From assembly GCA_947377865.1 (NCBI GenBank), contig CANCHK010000010.1, forward strand, positions 1 through 48,254: DNA of 48,254 bases, read 5' to 3'. Made by a program: the position numbers and the translations under genes. Below, in pieces: positions 34,796 through 43,710 of this stretch. How positions within the stretch are numbered: position 1 is the stretch's first letter; each line of letters opens with the position of its first letter. The stretch comes from Opitutia bacterium. GTDB taxonomy: Bacteria; Verrucomicrobiota; Verrucomicrobiia; Opitutales; UBA953. The notes beneath the pieces are model-generated. The model worked only from the letters and a program-made list of their open reading frames with translations. It made no database searches and was not told where the DNA came from.

Positions 34796-35433
34796 GGCGT
34801 GGATGCGCCGGAGCGCTTAATGGGGAGGTTGATAACTTTTTCGGACTTGAGCGCGCCGCGCTCGAACAGGAGGTGGATGCGTGCGGGCTTTTTCCAAGTG
34901 GTAGCGCCGGTATCATTCACGGGTTCATCCTCAATCTTCCACTCCTTGAGGTCGGGGTCGTAATATTCGTAATGAATCTCCGTCACGAACGGGCTGATGA
35001 CGGTGTCGTGCTTGTCGGTCTTATCTCGCTCGATCTCGAGGCGCGACTGCCACTGGAATACCAGCCCGCGACCTTCCTCGACGAACACGTTGAAGTCGAC
35101 GTCGGGCAAAGGCGCTTCAGGCCAGTCCGCCAAGCGTCCAGCATCGGCGAGCAGGAAGCTGAGACGCGGCTTGGTCGTGCCCGCGCCGTCGTCGACGTCC
35201 TTGAGCGCGACGCCGGAGGAGCTTGGGCCGTAGGTGGCCTGCTCGAAGGCGTTACGCACGAGTGCGGTCGCGGCGCGCGCATGTTGATCGAAGAGACGTC
35301 GGTCACGTCCACCGCCCCAAAGCTCGCTCATCGAGAAGAGAAATGAGCTCAGTGAAACCATCAGAATGCCGAGCAAGGCGAGCGAGACGAGCATCTCGAG
35401 CAGCGTGAAGCCACGGCGGCGAGTTGCGTTCAT
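34792..35433 (-). CDS. gspJ: Type II secretion minor pseudopilin GspJ
   Basis: A 213-residue pseudopilin. The leader RRRG/FTLLEMLVSLALLGILMVSLS shows cleavage after Gly8 and Glu at mature position 5. The soluble part includes LVFQWQSRLEIERDKTD and ends in a basic tail. Overlaps of four bases at both ends place it in one translationally coupled string. Assigned as GspJ by position between I and K and by size. Confidence 0.87.
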   Translation of the reverse strand: MNATRRRGFTLLEMLVSLALLGILMVSLSSFLFSMSELWGGGRDRRLFDQHARAATALVRNAFEQATYGPSSSGVALKDVDDGAGTTKPRLSFLLADAGRLADWPEAPLPDVDFNVFVEEGRGLVFQWQSRLEIERDKTDKHDTVISPFVTEIHYEYYDPDLKEWKIEDEPVNDTGATTWKKPARIHLLFERGALKSEKVINLPIKRSGASTP

Positions 35434-36074
35434 CGCTTGGCCGGCCGCGCGGCGGGCTGCCCTCCAGGTTGTCCGCCCTTGGCGGGTTGGCCGTTCTTGC
35501 CGTTCGGCGTCGCCGCGGGTTGGCCCTTGCCGCCCTTAGTGCCCTTGCCATTGGCTCCGGGCTGTCCAGGCACGAGTTTTTTCCCGCGCGTGGGCGAACT
35601 AATGAAGGAGGAGTTGCCGTCGGCCTCTTTATAGCCGCGGTCTTTCTCGAGGCGCTGGCGGGCGTCGTCGCGGATTTTCTGGCGATCGGACGGGATTGAC
35701 CACGTGGGTCGCAGGAGCATGCGCGCCTCATTGATCTCTTCGCCGTAGTCGCCGTCGGCGACAGCTTGGATCTCGCACGTGAGCTGTACCGCGAAGAGGT
35801 CGCTTACCGCGGTGGCTTCGATCTTTCCCTTCCAGCGAGCGGTGCGGCCTCCCGGCAGGTGGATTTCGCCGCCGGTCTCGACGTCGTCAAAACCAGGCGT
35901 CTCCATCAGCGCAGCGCGGCAGCGTGCGATATCGTCCAGGCGCTGCTCGTCTTGCTGCAACGCGATGCGGCCGAGGATGACATTGGAATACGCCGCTCCG
36001 AGACTCACGGCCGCGAGCGCGAAGATGGCGAGGCTGACCAGTACCTCGATGAGAGTGAAACCGCGGCGTCTCAT
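35430..36074 (-). CDS. gspI: Type II secretion minor pseudopilin GspI with Gly/Lys-rich tail
   Basis: A 214-residue pseudopilin starting MRRRG/FTLIEVLVSLAIFALAAVSL (cleavage after Gly5, Glu at mature +5). The pilin core ends near residue 145. The remaining about 65 residues form a Gly/Pro/Lys/Asn-rich low-complexity tail (GKGTKGGKGQPAATPNGKN), unusual for GspI, which is normally about 125 residues. The tail resembles Gly-Lys stretches in the nearby phosphatase and sulfatase. Confidence 0.85.
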   Translation of the reverse strand: MRRRGFTLIEVLVSLAIFALAAVSLGAAYSNVILGRIALQQDEQRLDDIARCRAALMETPGFDDVETGGEIHLPGGRTARWKGKIEATAVSDLFAVQLTCEIQAVADGDYGEEINEARMLLRPTWSIPSDRQKIRDDARQRLEKDRGYKEADGNSSFISSPTRGKKLVPGQPGANGKGTKGGKGQPAATPNGKNGQPAKGGQPGGQPAARPAKR

Positions 36075-36613
36075 TTGGGGGTTACGGGCGGCAACGGCGC
36101 GCAGGTCAACGGGTCGATCGGGATGACCGTCCGGTTTTCGTTGCGGGTGACGTCCAGGCGAACGCGGTCACACGTGCCGTCTGGATAGAAACGCATACGG
36201 GCGAGGGCCTTCTCGGAAGCCACGCCACCAAGCAGAATCGCCCCCGTACTCTCGGGCGCGAGAATCTTAACCTTCACGCCTTCGACTTTGGGAAGCTTTT
36301 CTTCGGTGCGCGGATGGTCCTCGTCGGCGTTTTCTTCCCCCCAGATGAGGTCTGGGCCGTCTTCGTCGGCGTTGTCCGTCGGCGCGAGCTCGAGGATCTT
36401 GCCCTTTTCCACCGCTTGGCGGCGGATGGTCTGCAGGAGCGCGGTCAAGGCGTCTTCAGGGTCCGAACGCGAGGTTCCCTTGAGCAGCTGCGCCGAGCCG
36501 CCAATCATGACGGCCGCCAGCATGCTCATCAGTCCGAGGACAAGCAGCGTCTCCAGTAAGGTGAAGCCGCGGCGCGCCAGTGGGCTGGATTGATGCTGTG
36601 AAGCCAGGTTCAC
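36071..36613 (-). CDS. gspH: Type II secretion minor pseudopilin GspH
   Basis: A 180-residue pseudopilin with leader ending LARRG/FTLLETLLVLGLMSMLAAVM (cleavage after Gly16, Glu at +5). The soluble part has ALLQTIRRQAVEKGKILELAP, then ARMRFYPDGTCDRVRLDV, the usual GspH closing beta pattern. Start and stop each overlap their neighbours by four bases. Confidence 0.87.
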   Translation of the reverse strand: MNLASQHQSSPLARRGFTLLETLLVLGLMSMLAAVMIGGSAQLLKGTSRSDPEDALTALLQTIRRQAVEKGKILELAPTDNADEDGPDLIWGEENADEDHPRTEEKLPKVEGVKVKILAPESTGAILLGGVASEKALARMRFYPDGTCDRVRLDVTRNENRTVIPIDPLTCAPLPPVTPK

Positions 36614-37065
36614 CAGTTGCCGATATCGTCTTCGGTGTCCGGCTTATTGTCTTTGCCCATCGAGAAGAGGTCGTAGGGCGTCGACGAGGTGTCGGAGTTC
36701 TTGGTGCCGGGGTAGCGGTACTGAAACTCATGGCCCCACGGATCAACCGGCACGCGCCCACCCTTGGCGTCGAGGTAAGGTCCGCGCCACCCGGTTTTTC
36801 CTTCCGGTGCGACGACCAAGGCCTTCAGGCCTTCTTCAGTCGAAGGATAGTCGCCAACCGCGAGACGGTAGTTCAGCAGCGCAGTCTTCATCGAGTCATT
36901 GACCATCGTCTTGGCGGAGAACTCTTGCCCTTCGCCAAGAATCTTCCCGACGTTCGTGACGGCGAGGCCGACGAGCATGCCGACGATGGCGACGGCGACG
37001 AGAATCTCCATCAGGGTGAAGCCCTTGCGGAGACGGCGGGCGGTGTTCTTTTGGACGGTGGTCAT
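36610..37065 (-). CDS. gspG: Type II secretion major pseudopilin GspG
   Basis: A 151-residue major pseudopilin. The leader is RRLRKG/FTLMEILVAVAIVGMLVGLA, cleaved after Gly15, with Glu20 at +5. The C-terminal signature DYPSTEEGLKALV, then WRGPYLDAKGGRVPVDPWGHEFQYRYPG, then YDLFSMGKDNKPDTEDDIGNW is diagnostic, including the calcium-site aspartates. Start at MTTVQKNTARR (37065); no SD, but a C/T-rich run lies upstream. Strongest single marker that this is a T2SS rather than type IV pili. Confidence 0.95.
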   Translation of the reverse strand: MTTVQKNTARRLRKGFTLMEILVAVAIVGMLVGLAVTNVGKILGEGQEFSAKTMVNDSMKTALLNYRLAVGDYPSTEEGLKALVVAPEGKTGWRGPYLDAKGGRVPVDPWGHEFQYRYPGTKNSDTSSTPYDLFSMGKDNKPDTEDDIGNW

Positions 37066-37084
37066 GGGAGGGTAAAAAAAGGGG

Positions 37085-37711
37085 TTAGCGAACCTTCTGG
37101 CTCTTTGAGGTCTTGGCCGTCGGGGCCTTGGTCGTCGGGGCCGCATCGCCGCGCGCGCGGGGATCGGTGCCGTCGGGCCCGCGCCCTTTGCCGAACTTAT
37201 CTCGCATCGACTGGCGGAAGGCTTCGATCTGCTCAGGGGTGAGATTGGCCGCACCACCCACTCCGGGTGCGCCGCCGGCGGCGGCCTGCGGAGCCACGGC
37301 GTTGGAAACGGCGGCGAGCTGCGCGGCACTGGGGCCCTTGTAAGCAATCACGACGGCCTGGTGCAGTGCCATCTGCTGGGACTGTCCGCTGTTGTCGATC
37401 ACAAGGGTCTCGTTCGCAGCGTCGAAGCCTTTCACGACGACGGGTACGTTCGTCGAAGGGGCTTCGCCTTCGGCCACCCAGCTGGACTGCTTGGTCAGGG
37501 TATTGTAGATGCTGTAGTAGTTGACACCACCGTCCGCATACATGCCGCGGAACTCAAGGGTGCTGGGCGCCACGCCCGGACCAGCCGGGGCGGCTGTGCC
37601 GCCGAAGGGCGAATTCTTGACGAGGCCGTCGAGGTCGATCGCGGAAACGGTGCCTAGGCTGAGCCAGGCAAGGGCGAGCAGTCGGCAGGTAATTCGGGGT
37701 GCGGTAAGCAT
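37085..37711 (-). CDS. Secreted protein with GspC-like HR region
   Basis: A 208-residue protein with an N-terminal signal (MLTAPRITCRLLALAWLSLGTVSA). The region at about 45-115 (STLEFRGMYADGGVNYYSIYN, then VKGFDAANETLVIDNSG) follows the pattern of the GspC/PilP homology region. The tail is Ala/Gly/Pro- and Lys-rich. First gene of the minus-strand secretion block, 19 bases before gspG, where gspC would be expected. Unlike classical GspC it has no clear transmembrane anchor beyond the signal, so the name is tentative. Confidence 0.65.
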   Translation of the reverse strand: MLTAPRITCRLLALAWLSLGTVSAIDLDGLVKNSPFGGTAAPAGPGVAPSTLEFRGMYADGGVNYYSIYNTLTKQSSWVAEGEAPSTNVPVVVKGFDAANETLVIDNSGQSQQMALHQAVVIAYKGPSAAQLAAVSNAVAPQAAAGGAPGVGGAANLTPEQIEAFRQSMRDKFGKGRGPDGTDPRARGDAAPTTKAPTAKTSKSQKVR

Positions 37712-37992
37712 CTTATTAAAGGGGAGGGGTATCTCTAAAACACCAACCAAGGGGTTAGGTTGCCAACTTCATTATCATCTTGGACGCCCCTCCGCAGGGT
37801 ATCGAGGAATAATGGCCAAAATAGGCTTTTTTGCCTCTATTTTAAGCATAAAAGCCCTAAGAACTGTCCGAAAGCGCATACCCAATCGATTATCACTCAG
37901 CCGGTTACGGTTTTTACGAGTTTTTGACAACTTTTTGACGGTTATGGCCTTTGGTTTGCAACCTCCGCCCACCCGCTATGTTTAAATGACGG
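37712..37992. promoter_or_regulatory. AT-rich divergent promoter region
   Basis: 281 bases between the secretion block and the DUF1592 gene, the most AT-rich stretch in this part. It has an AAAATAG...CTATTTT inverted repeat with an inner GGC/GCC (37818-37843) and two TTGAC copies (37924-37929, 37935-37940). A TTTGCA...TATGTT pair (37955-37960, 37977-37982) leaves only ten bases before the ATG at 37993. No gene seen. Confidence 0.45.
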
Positions 37993-40299
37993 ATGCAGCT
38001 CCCGGCCCCTCGCGCAGCTTGGCCCACCCCGATCATCGCAATGTTCGGGGCGCTCGTCTGTGCCTCGGCCTGCGCTCAGGATTTCCAGAAGGATATTAAG
38101 CCCTTCCTTAGTAAATATTGCTACGAGTGCCACGACGCCGAACTGGCCAAGGGCCATCTCAACCTCGAGGAATTCAAGGACGACGCGCGCTTCTTCCGCG
38201 ATCAGCGCATCTGGCGCGAGGTGGTCACGCAGGTCACCTCTGGCGAAATGCCCCCGGTCAAGGTGAAGGTGCGTCCGACGCCCGCCGAAATCGAAGGCCT
38301 CCAGACATCGACCCATAAGCTCCTCGCCGCCGCTATCGCCAAAGCAAAGCCGGATCCGGGCGACGTGACAATCCGCCGCCTCAACCGGATGGAGTTCAAT
38401 AACACGATTCGCGATCTCTGCTACCTTGACGAGAATTTCTCCGCAGACTTCCCCGCCGATGACACGGGCTACGGCTTCGACAATATCGGCGACGTGCTGA
38501 CGTTCTCCCCAGTTCACCTCGAGCGCTTCCTTGCGGTCGGCGAGCAGATTGCCGCCAAGGCGATGCCGACCACGCCCAACGAACTCGACGGCACAGGTCT
38601 CGCGATGATTGAGATGCTCCCGAAGGGACGCCGCGTCGAGCAGCAGCGCTACTTCGAGCCAGCGCCATATCTCACCGGTCCGATGGAAGCGCCGCGCGAC
38701 GGCGATTACATCATCTCGGTCAACCTCCGCTCCACGGGCGCGTCTGGCGATCCCACCGCAAAGGTCGCCTTCCTCGTCGATGGCACGGAAGTCGGCCAGT
38801 ACGCCTTCAAGGCGATCAAGAAGTCCGAGGTCGCGACAGCCAAGGTCACCCTTAAGGCCGGCAAGCATGAGTTCACGCTGAAGTGGCTCAACCCTCCCGC
38901 TAAAATCCCCGGCAACGCCCGCTCTCTCTCCGGCCTCCGCCTTCGCCTGCTCGGCCCCGCCGACACGCGTACCGAATTTCAGCGCCGCCTCGCCCTCGCG
39001 ATCGGCGACAAGACCGGCGAGCCTCGCGCGAAGCTCGTTGTGAATTGGTTTGTGAGCCGTGCCTTCCGCCGTCTGGCCACGAGCGCCGAAATCGCCCGCT
39101 ATTCCAAGGTGTTCCTTGACGGCGAAAAAGCCGGCGGGACATGGGAAGCCGGCACACAGGCGATGATTGCGGTGGTGCTTGCTTCCCCAAAATTCATCTT
39201 CCGCGCAGAACAAGACGAGAAGCCGACCGAACGCGACGCCCACCCGGTCGGTGAATTTGCCTTGGCCTCACGCCTCAGCTACTTCCTCTGGGGCTCGATG
39301 CCTGATGAAGAGCTCTTCCAGCTCGCCTACGCCGGTAAGCTTTCGGCGAACCTCGAGGCCCAGGCCCGTCGCCTGCTCAAGGACCCGCGCGCGCAATACC
39401 TGACGCAGGGCTTCGGCATCCAGTGGCTCCAGTTGCGCCAGCTTTCAACAGTTTCACCCGACCCGACGCTCTACCCGAAGTTCAGCGAGGCGGTCCGCGG
39501 CTCGATGATGAAGGAGACCGAACTTTTCTTTGCTGAGGTCGTTCGCGAAGACCGCGACGTGCTCGACTTCCTCGACGGCGACTTCACCTACGTCGACCGC
39601 ACCCTCGCGGCGTTCTACGGCATCAACGCCGACTTCCCGCGCGCCCGCGATAAGGGCGAATTCGTGCGCGTGACTCTCCCAAAGGGCGAACGCGGCGGCA
39701 TCCTCACGCACGCCTCGATCCTCACGGCGACTTCTAACCCGACGCGCACGTCCCCCGTGAAGCGCGGTAAGTGGATCCTCGAGCAGATCCTCGGCACACC
39801 TCCGCCGCCCGCGCCTCCTTCCGTCCCCACGCTCGATGGTCAGCAGCTCAAGGGTAACCTGCGCCAGCGCATGGAACAGCACCGCCGCGATCCGGCCTGC
39901 TCCTCCTGTCATTCACGCATGGACGCCATCGGCTTCGCGTTCGAGAAGTTCGACGGGGTGGGGCTACTGCGTACGTCGGACGAAGGCTCTCCGATCGACC
40001 CCTCCGGCAAGCTCTCCGATGGACGCACGTTCTCTGGCGCTGGCCAGTTGAAGCAGCTGCTGCGTAAGGATAGTGAGAAATTCGTCCGCAATCTTTCCAC
40101 GAAGCTCCTCACCTACGGCCTGGGCCGTGGACTCGACTACTATGACGGCCCTGCGGTCGACAAGATTACGGAATCGGCCTTGAAGTCCGGCAACCGCTTC
40201 TCCTCCGTCGTCCTGGGGGTCGTCCTGAGCGACCCTTTCCGCCTCCGCCGCGGAACATCGCAGGTTGAAGCGGGGTCTGAATCTCCTAAGAAGAAATAA
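37993..40299 (+). CDS. Secreted DUF1592-type cytochrome c protein
   Basis: A 768-residue exported protein of the Planctomycete/Verrucomicrobia cytochrome-like class. A signal peptide (about 1-28) is followed by the first heme motif CYECH (Cys43, Cys46, His47) in a PSCyt1-like segment. Then come DUF1587 (TIRRLNRMEFNNTIRDL), a carbohydrate-binding-like beta region (about 230-315), DUF1595/DUF1592 (FRRLATSAEIARYSKVF, ASRLSYFLWGSMPDEELF) and DUF1588 (RGGILTHASILTATSNPTRTSPVKRGKWILEQILG). A second heme motif CSSCH (636-640) is followed by DUF1585 (SDGRTFSGAGQLKQLL). Likely acts in the periplasm with the DUF1552 partner 7 bases downstream. Physiological role of the family is not settled. Confidence 0.92.
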   Translation: MQLPAPRAAWPTPIIAMFGALVCASACAQDFQKDIKPFLSKYCYECHDAELAKGHLNLEEFKDDARFFRDQRIWREVVTQVTSGEMPPVKVKVRPTPAEIEGLQTSTHKLLAAAIAKAKPDPGDVTIRRLNRMEFNNTIRDLCYLDENFSADFPADDTGYGFDNIGDVLTFSPVHLERFLAVGEQIAAKAMPTTPNELDGTGLAMIEMLPKGRRVEQQRYFEPAPYLTGPMEAPRDGDYIISVNLRSTGASGDPTAKVAFLVDGTEVGQYAFKAIKKSEVATAKVTLKAGKHEFTLKWLNPPAKIPGNARSLSGLRLRLLGPADTRTEFQRRLALAIGDKTGEPRAKLVVNWFVSRAFRRLATSAEIARYSKVFLDGEKAGGTWEAGTQAMIAVVLASPKFIFRAEQDEKPTERDAHPVGEFALASRLSYFLWGSMPDEELFQLAYAGKLSANLEAQARRLLKDPRAQYLTQGFGIQWLQLRQLSTVSPDPTLYPKFSEAVRGSMMKETELFFAEVVREDRDVLDFLDGDFTYVDRTLAAFYGINADFPRARDKGEFVRVTLPKGERGGILTHASILTATSNPTRTSPVKRGKWILEQILGTPPPPAPPSVPTLDGQQLKGNLRQRMEQHRRDPACSSCHSRMDAIGFAFEKFDGVGLLRTSDEGSPIDPSGKLSDGRTFSGAGQLKQLLRKDSEKFVRNLSTKLLTYGLGRGLDYYDGPAVDKITESALKSGNRFSSVVLGVVLSDPFRLRRGTSQVEAGSESPKKK

Positions 40300-40306
40300 C
40301 CCCGCC

Positions 40307-41653
40307 ATGAAGACCGACCTCATCCCCCGCCGCACGGTGCTCAAAGGCCTCGGCGCTGTCATGGCCTTACCGTGGCTCGAGGCGATGGGCGTCCAAACCG
40401 GGTGGGCTGCGGGCAATACTCCCGTGAAGAACGCCGCGCCAAACCGTATGGCGTTCCTCTACGTCCCCAACGGCGTGAATATGGATGGTTGGCGCGTCGG
40501 CGCCGAAGGCGCGCTGCCTACCAAGCTGCCTCCGATCCTCGCTCCGCTCGCTGGCGTGAGGAATCATTTCTCCATCCTCACGGGGCTCGCGGCCGATAAG
40601 GCCCGCTCTCACGGCGACGGCGGCGGCGACCACGCACGCGCAATGTCTGCTTTCCTCACGGGCGCCCAGCCCCGCAAGACCGACGGCGCCAACATCCGCG
40701 CCGGCGTCTCGGCCGACCAGCTCGCCGCCTCACGCATCGGCGACCGCACGCGCCTCGCCTCCCTCGAGATCGGCACCGAAGCCAGCAAGCTCGCCGGCGG
40801 CTGCGACTCGGGCTACTCCTGCATCTACCAGTCTAACATCTCCTGGCGCTCGGCCACGCAGCCGATGCCGAAGGAAGTGAACCCGAAGCTGATTTTCGAA
40901 CGGCTCTTTGGCTCGGGCTCCGACGCCGAACGCAAGCAGCGCGACGCTTCCCGTAAGTCGGTCCTCGACATGGTCCGCGAGGATTTCCGCGAACTCAACG
41001 GACGCCTCGGCGCCGACGACCAGCGCAAGCTCGATGAATATTTCACTGCGGTCCGCGAGATGGAACTGCGCATCCAGAAGTCCGGCACGGAAGGACAGAC
41101 GAAGCTCCCCGTCGGCGCGCTGCCCCCAAAGGGCATCCCTGAAAGCTACGCCGAACACCTCCGCCTCCTGGCCGACCTGACGGTGCTCGCTTTCCAGACC
41201 GACACCACCCGCGTCGCGACGTTCGTCCTCGCCAACGAAGGCAGCAACCGCTCCTACCCGTTCATCGGCGTGCGCGACGGCCACCACAGCATCTCCCACC
41301 ACGGCCACGACCCGGTGAAGTTGGCGAAGATCCAAGACATCAACGTCTTCCACTCGACACACCTGGCCTACCTCCTCGAACGCCTGAAGTCCGTGAAGGA
41401 AGGCGACGGCAACCTGCTCGACCACTCGATGATCGTCTACGGCTCCGGCAACGGCGACGGCGACCGTCACAACCACGACGACCTTCCGATCCTCCTGGCC
41501 GGCGGTGGCTGCGGTACGCTCAAGCAGGGCCGCCACATCGTCTACCAGAAGGAGACCCCGATCAACAACCTCTGGGTCAGCATGCTCAACCGCATGGACA
41601 TCCGCGACGTCCAGCTCGGCGACAGCACCGGCGAACTCAAGAAGCTCTCTTAA
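40307..41653 (+). CDS. Tat-exported DUF1552 protein
   Basis: A 448-residue DUF1552 protein, the regular partner of DUF1592 proteins in this phylum. A twin-arginine signal is clear (IPRRTVLKGLGAVMALPWLEAMG). The body contains RMAFLYVPNGVNMDGW, then HARAMSAFLTGAQPRK and SIDQ-like GVSADQLAA. The C-terminal half resembles DUF1501/sulfatase-like folds (SYPFIGVRDGHHSISHHGHD, MIVYGSGNGDGDRHNHDDLPILLAGG), with His/Asp metal-site candidates. Start at MKTDLIPRRT (40307). The stop is followed after one base by a GTAG REP element. Confidence 0.9.
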   Translation: MKTDLIPRRTVLKGLGAVMALPWLEAMGVQTGWAAGNTPVKNAAPNRMAFLYVPNGVNMDGWRVGAEGALPTKLPPILAPLAGVRNHFSILTGLAADKARSHGDGGGDHARAMSAFLTGAQPRKTDGANIRAGVSADQLAASRIGDRTRLASLEIGTEASKLAGGCDSGYSCIYQSNISWRSATQPMPKEVNPKLIFERLFGSGSDAERKQRDASRKSVLDMVREDFRELNGRLGADDQRKLDEYFTAVREMELRIQKSGTEGQTKLPVGALPPKGIPESYAEHLRLLADLTVLAFQTDTTRVATFVLANEGSNRSYPFIGVRDGHHSISHHGHDPVKLAKIQDINVFHSTHLAYLLERLKSVKEGDGNLLDHSMIVYGSGNGDGDRHNHDDLPILLAGGGCGTLKQGRHIVYQKETPINNLWVSMLNRMDIRDVQLGDSTGELKKLS

Positions 41654-42090
41654 GGTAGGGATGCGATGACATCGCATCCGCCGCATCTCTGCCGTCCCCA
41701 ACCGCTAACCGCCAACACCTCGCGACGCCGTCGCGCCGGTAGGGACGGCTCTCCGAGCCGTCCGCCTGTATCGCGTTCGCCGCAGGGCGAACCCAGGTAG
41801 GGGCACGATTCATCGTGCACTCCCATCTTGGAGGGCGCGGCGAAGCCAAGCCCCTACCTCCGGCCGCCCTGCGGCGGCCCCATATACTCGATACTCTATA
41901 CTCCATACTCTGGTTAAGGTTCCGGGCGCGGGCTTCGCCCCCGTGTCAACGTGCCCACGTGCCCCCTCGCGGCGCCTTGCGCCGCGCAACCTTAACCCTC
42001 CATTAAGCCCTGCATTTTCCTGAAAATTTACTCCCTTACCTGAAGAAACTTCTGCTCCCACTTGGCGTTCCACTTTCGTACTCTCACCCC
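41654..42090. repeat. Repeat-filled spacer with REP families B, E, F
   Basis: No gene seen. B element 41655-41679. A CGCGAC-GCC-GTCGCG hairpin at 41721-41735 stands just before E (41739-41763, arm GGACGGCTC, loop TCC). A GTTCGCC hairpin is at 41775-41792. F (41797-41821, arm GGGCACGAT) faces F' on the minus strand (41833-41857, two mismatches). GGCCGCC/GGCGGCC hairpin at about 41862-41879. A CATGCCCCCTCG-type hairpin (GCGGCGC-CTT-GCGCCGC) lies at 41959-41985. The last 70 bases hold the promoter area of the phosphatase. Confidence 0.75.
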
Positions 42091-43710
42091 ATGCACCCCG
42101 AAGATCCGTCCGTCGGAAAACCCAACCCGTTCTATAAGCCTGCCTTCGGCCTGGTGGTACGCCGCCAGTTCATCGGCATCATGGCCGCGACCTTCGGCTG
42201 GACGCTCCTGCCTTCCGTCTCCGCGCAGGAGAAGAAGGGGAAGGGCGGCGGCAAAGGCGGCAAGGGTGGTGGCGATGACTCCTCCAAGGCCCGTGGCCCG
42301 GTCTTTCAAGGTGAGTACGTCCTCCCGGAATCCCTCGCGGAATTTTCCAAGCTCTCCTTGATCTTTGGCCGCGCGACCGACAAGGCCATCACGGCCAGCC
42401 TCGTCCCCGCTACGACGATGGAAGCGTTCCTCGAAATCGGCACGGCCAAGGGCAAATACACCCGCAAGACGTCGGTGGCCCAGCTGCCCTCGGGTAAGGC
42501 CACGGAAATCGTCATCGATGGGCTGACCCCGAGCACGGAATACTTCTACCGTCTCAATTACCGTAAGCCAGGCGCCGGCAACTACACCCAGCGCGCCGAG
42601 GCCCGTTTCGCCACGCAGAAGGCCCCGGGCTCGTCCTTCGTCTTTACAATCCAGGGCGACTCCCACCCAGAGCGCCCCCAGTCCAGCCACCCCGACCTCT
42701 ATTCCCGCACGCTCGCGACCGCCGCCGCCGATAAGCCCGATTTCCATATCTGCATCGGCGACGACTTCTCGATCGAACGCGTCCGCACGATCAACGACGC
42801 CAACTGCCAGATTCCCTACCTCCTGCAGCGTCCGTTCCTCGGTCTCGTGGGCTCCGTCGGCCAGGTCTTCCTGATGAACGGCAACCACGAACAGGGCTCG
42901 CTCTTCAACTTCTCGCAGAAGGACGAGCGCCGCGACGTCGCCATCGGCGTGCAGAAGGCCCGCAACTCGCTCTACCCGCTCCCAGGCAACGAAGGCATCT
43001 ACACCGGCCACGCCGAGCCGTTCAAGGACATCGGCCCGCTGAAGAGCTACTGCTCCTGGACCTGGGGTGACGCGCTCTTCGTCCTCCTCGATAATTACTG
43101 GCACTCGCCGGCGCTCGTCGACAGCGGCTTCGGCGGCAAGGGCGGCAAGGGCGAGAAGGGTGGCGACGACAAGAAAAACCGCGACTGGTGGGGCCTCACC
43201 ATCGGCGACGCCCAGTACAAGTGGCTCAAGCACACGCTCGAGACCAGCAAGGCGAAGCACAAGTTCGTCTTCGCCCACCACGTCCTCGGCTCCGGCCGCG
43301 GCGGCGTCGACGAGGCCGACCTCTACGAATGGGGTGGCCAGGGCAAGAAGGGCGAAGGCTCTTTCAAGGAAAAGCGCCCAGGCTGGGAACTCCCAATCCA
43401 CCAGTTGATGGTGAAGCACAAGGTCAGCGTCTTCTTCCAGGGCCACGACCACCTCTACTGCCAGCAGGAGAAGGACGGCATCATCTACCAGGAACTCCCG
43501 ATGCCTTCCGACCACGGCTACATCGCCTACAACGAAGACCGCTACGCCTCCGGCAAGAAACTCCCCAGCGCCGGCTATATGCGCGTCACCGTCACGCCCG
43601 CCTCCGCCAAGGTCGAATACGTCCGCTGCTTCCTCCCCAAGGACGAAACCAAGGATACCAAGCACGGCATGATCGCCCACTCTTACGAAGTAAAAGCCCG
43701 CCCCGCCTAA
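42091..43710 (+). CDS. Tat-exported metallophosphatase with fibronectin-like N-domain
   Basis: A 539-residue exported metallophosphoesterase. A twin-arginine-like signal is seen (VVRRQFIGIMAATFGWTLLPSVSA). It is followed by a Gly-Lys low-complexity stretch (about 49-62) and a fibronectin-like domain ending GLTPSTEYFYRLNY. The calcineurin-like domain carries metal motifs FTIQGDSH, CIGDDF, MNGNHEQ, FAHHVLGSG and FFQGHDHLYC. This order fits PhoD/purple acid phosphatase relatives. A second Gly-Lys insert (GGKGGKGEKGGDDKK) interrupts the catalytic domain at about residue 350, a loop not usual in the family. Confidence 0.88.
   Translation: MHPEDPSVGKPNPFYKPAFGLVVRRQFIGIMAATFGWTLLPSVSAQEKKGKGGGKGGKGGGDDSSKARGPVFQGEYVLPESLAEFSKLSLIFGRATDKAITASLVPATTMEAFLEIGTAKGKYTRKTSVAQLPSGKATEIVIDGLTPSTEYFYRLNYRKPGAGNYTQRAEARFATQKAPGSSFVFTIQGDSHPERPQSSHPDLYSRTLATAAADKPDFHICIGDDFSIERVRTINDANCQIPYLLQRPFLGLVGSVGQVFLMNGNHEQGSLFNFSQKDERRDVAIGVQKARNSLYPLPGNEGIYTGHAEPFKDIGPLKSYCSWTWGDALFVLLDNYWHSPALVDSGFGGKGGKGEKGGDDKKNRDWWGLTIGDAQYKWLKHTLETSKAKHKFVFAHHVLGSGRGGVDEADLYEWGGQGKKGEGSFKEKRPGWELPIHQLMVKHKVSVFFQGHDHLYCQQEKDGIIYQELPMPSDHGYIAYNEDRYASGKKLPSAGYMRVTVTPASAKVEYVRCFLPKDETKDTKHGMIAHSYEVKARPA

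Noticed and set aside
37942-39243. A 433-codon minus-strand frame opposite the DUF1592 gene
   Set aside because: Low-information composition, no domain, and it crosses the promoter area.
42028-43680. A 550-codon minus-strand frame opposite the phosphatase
   Set aside because: Same shadow effect; the plus strand has all metal motifs of a phosphatase.
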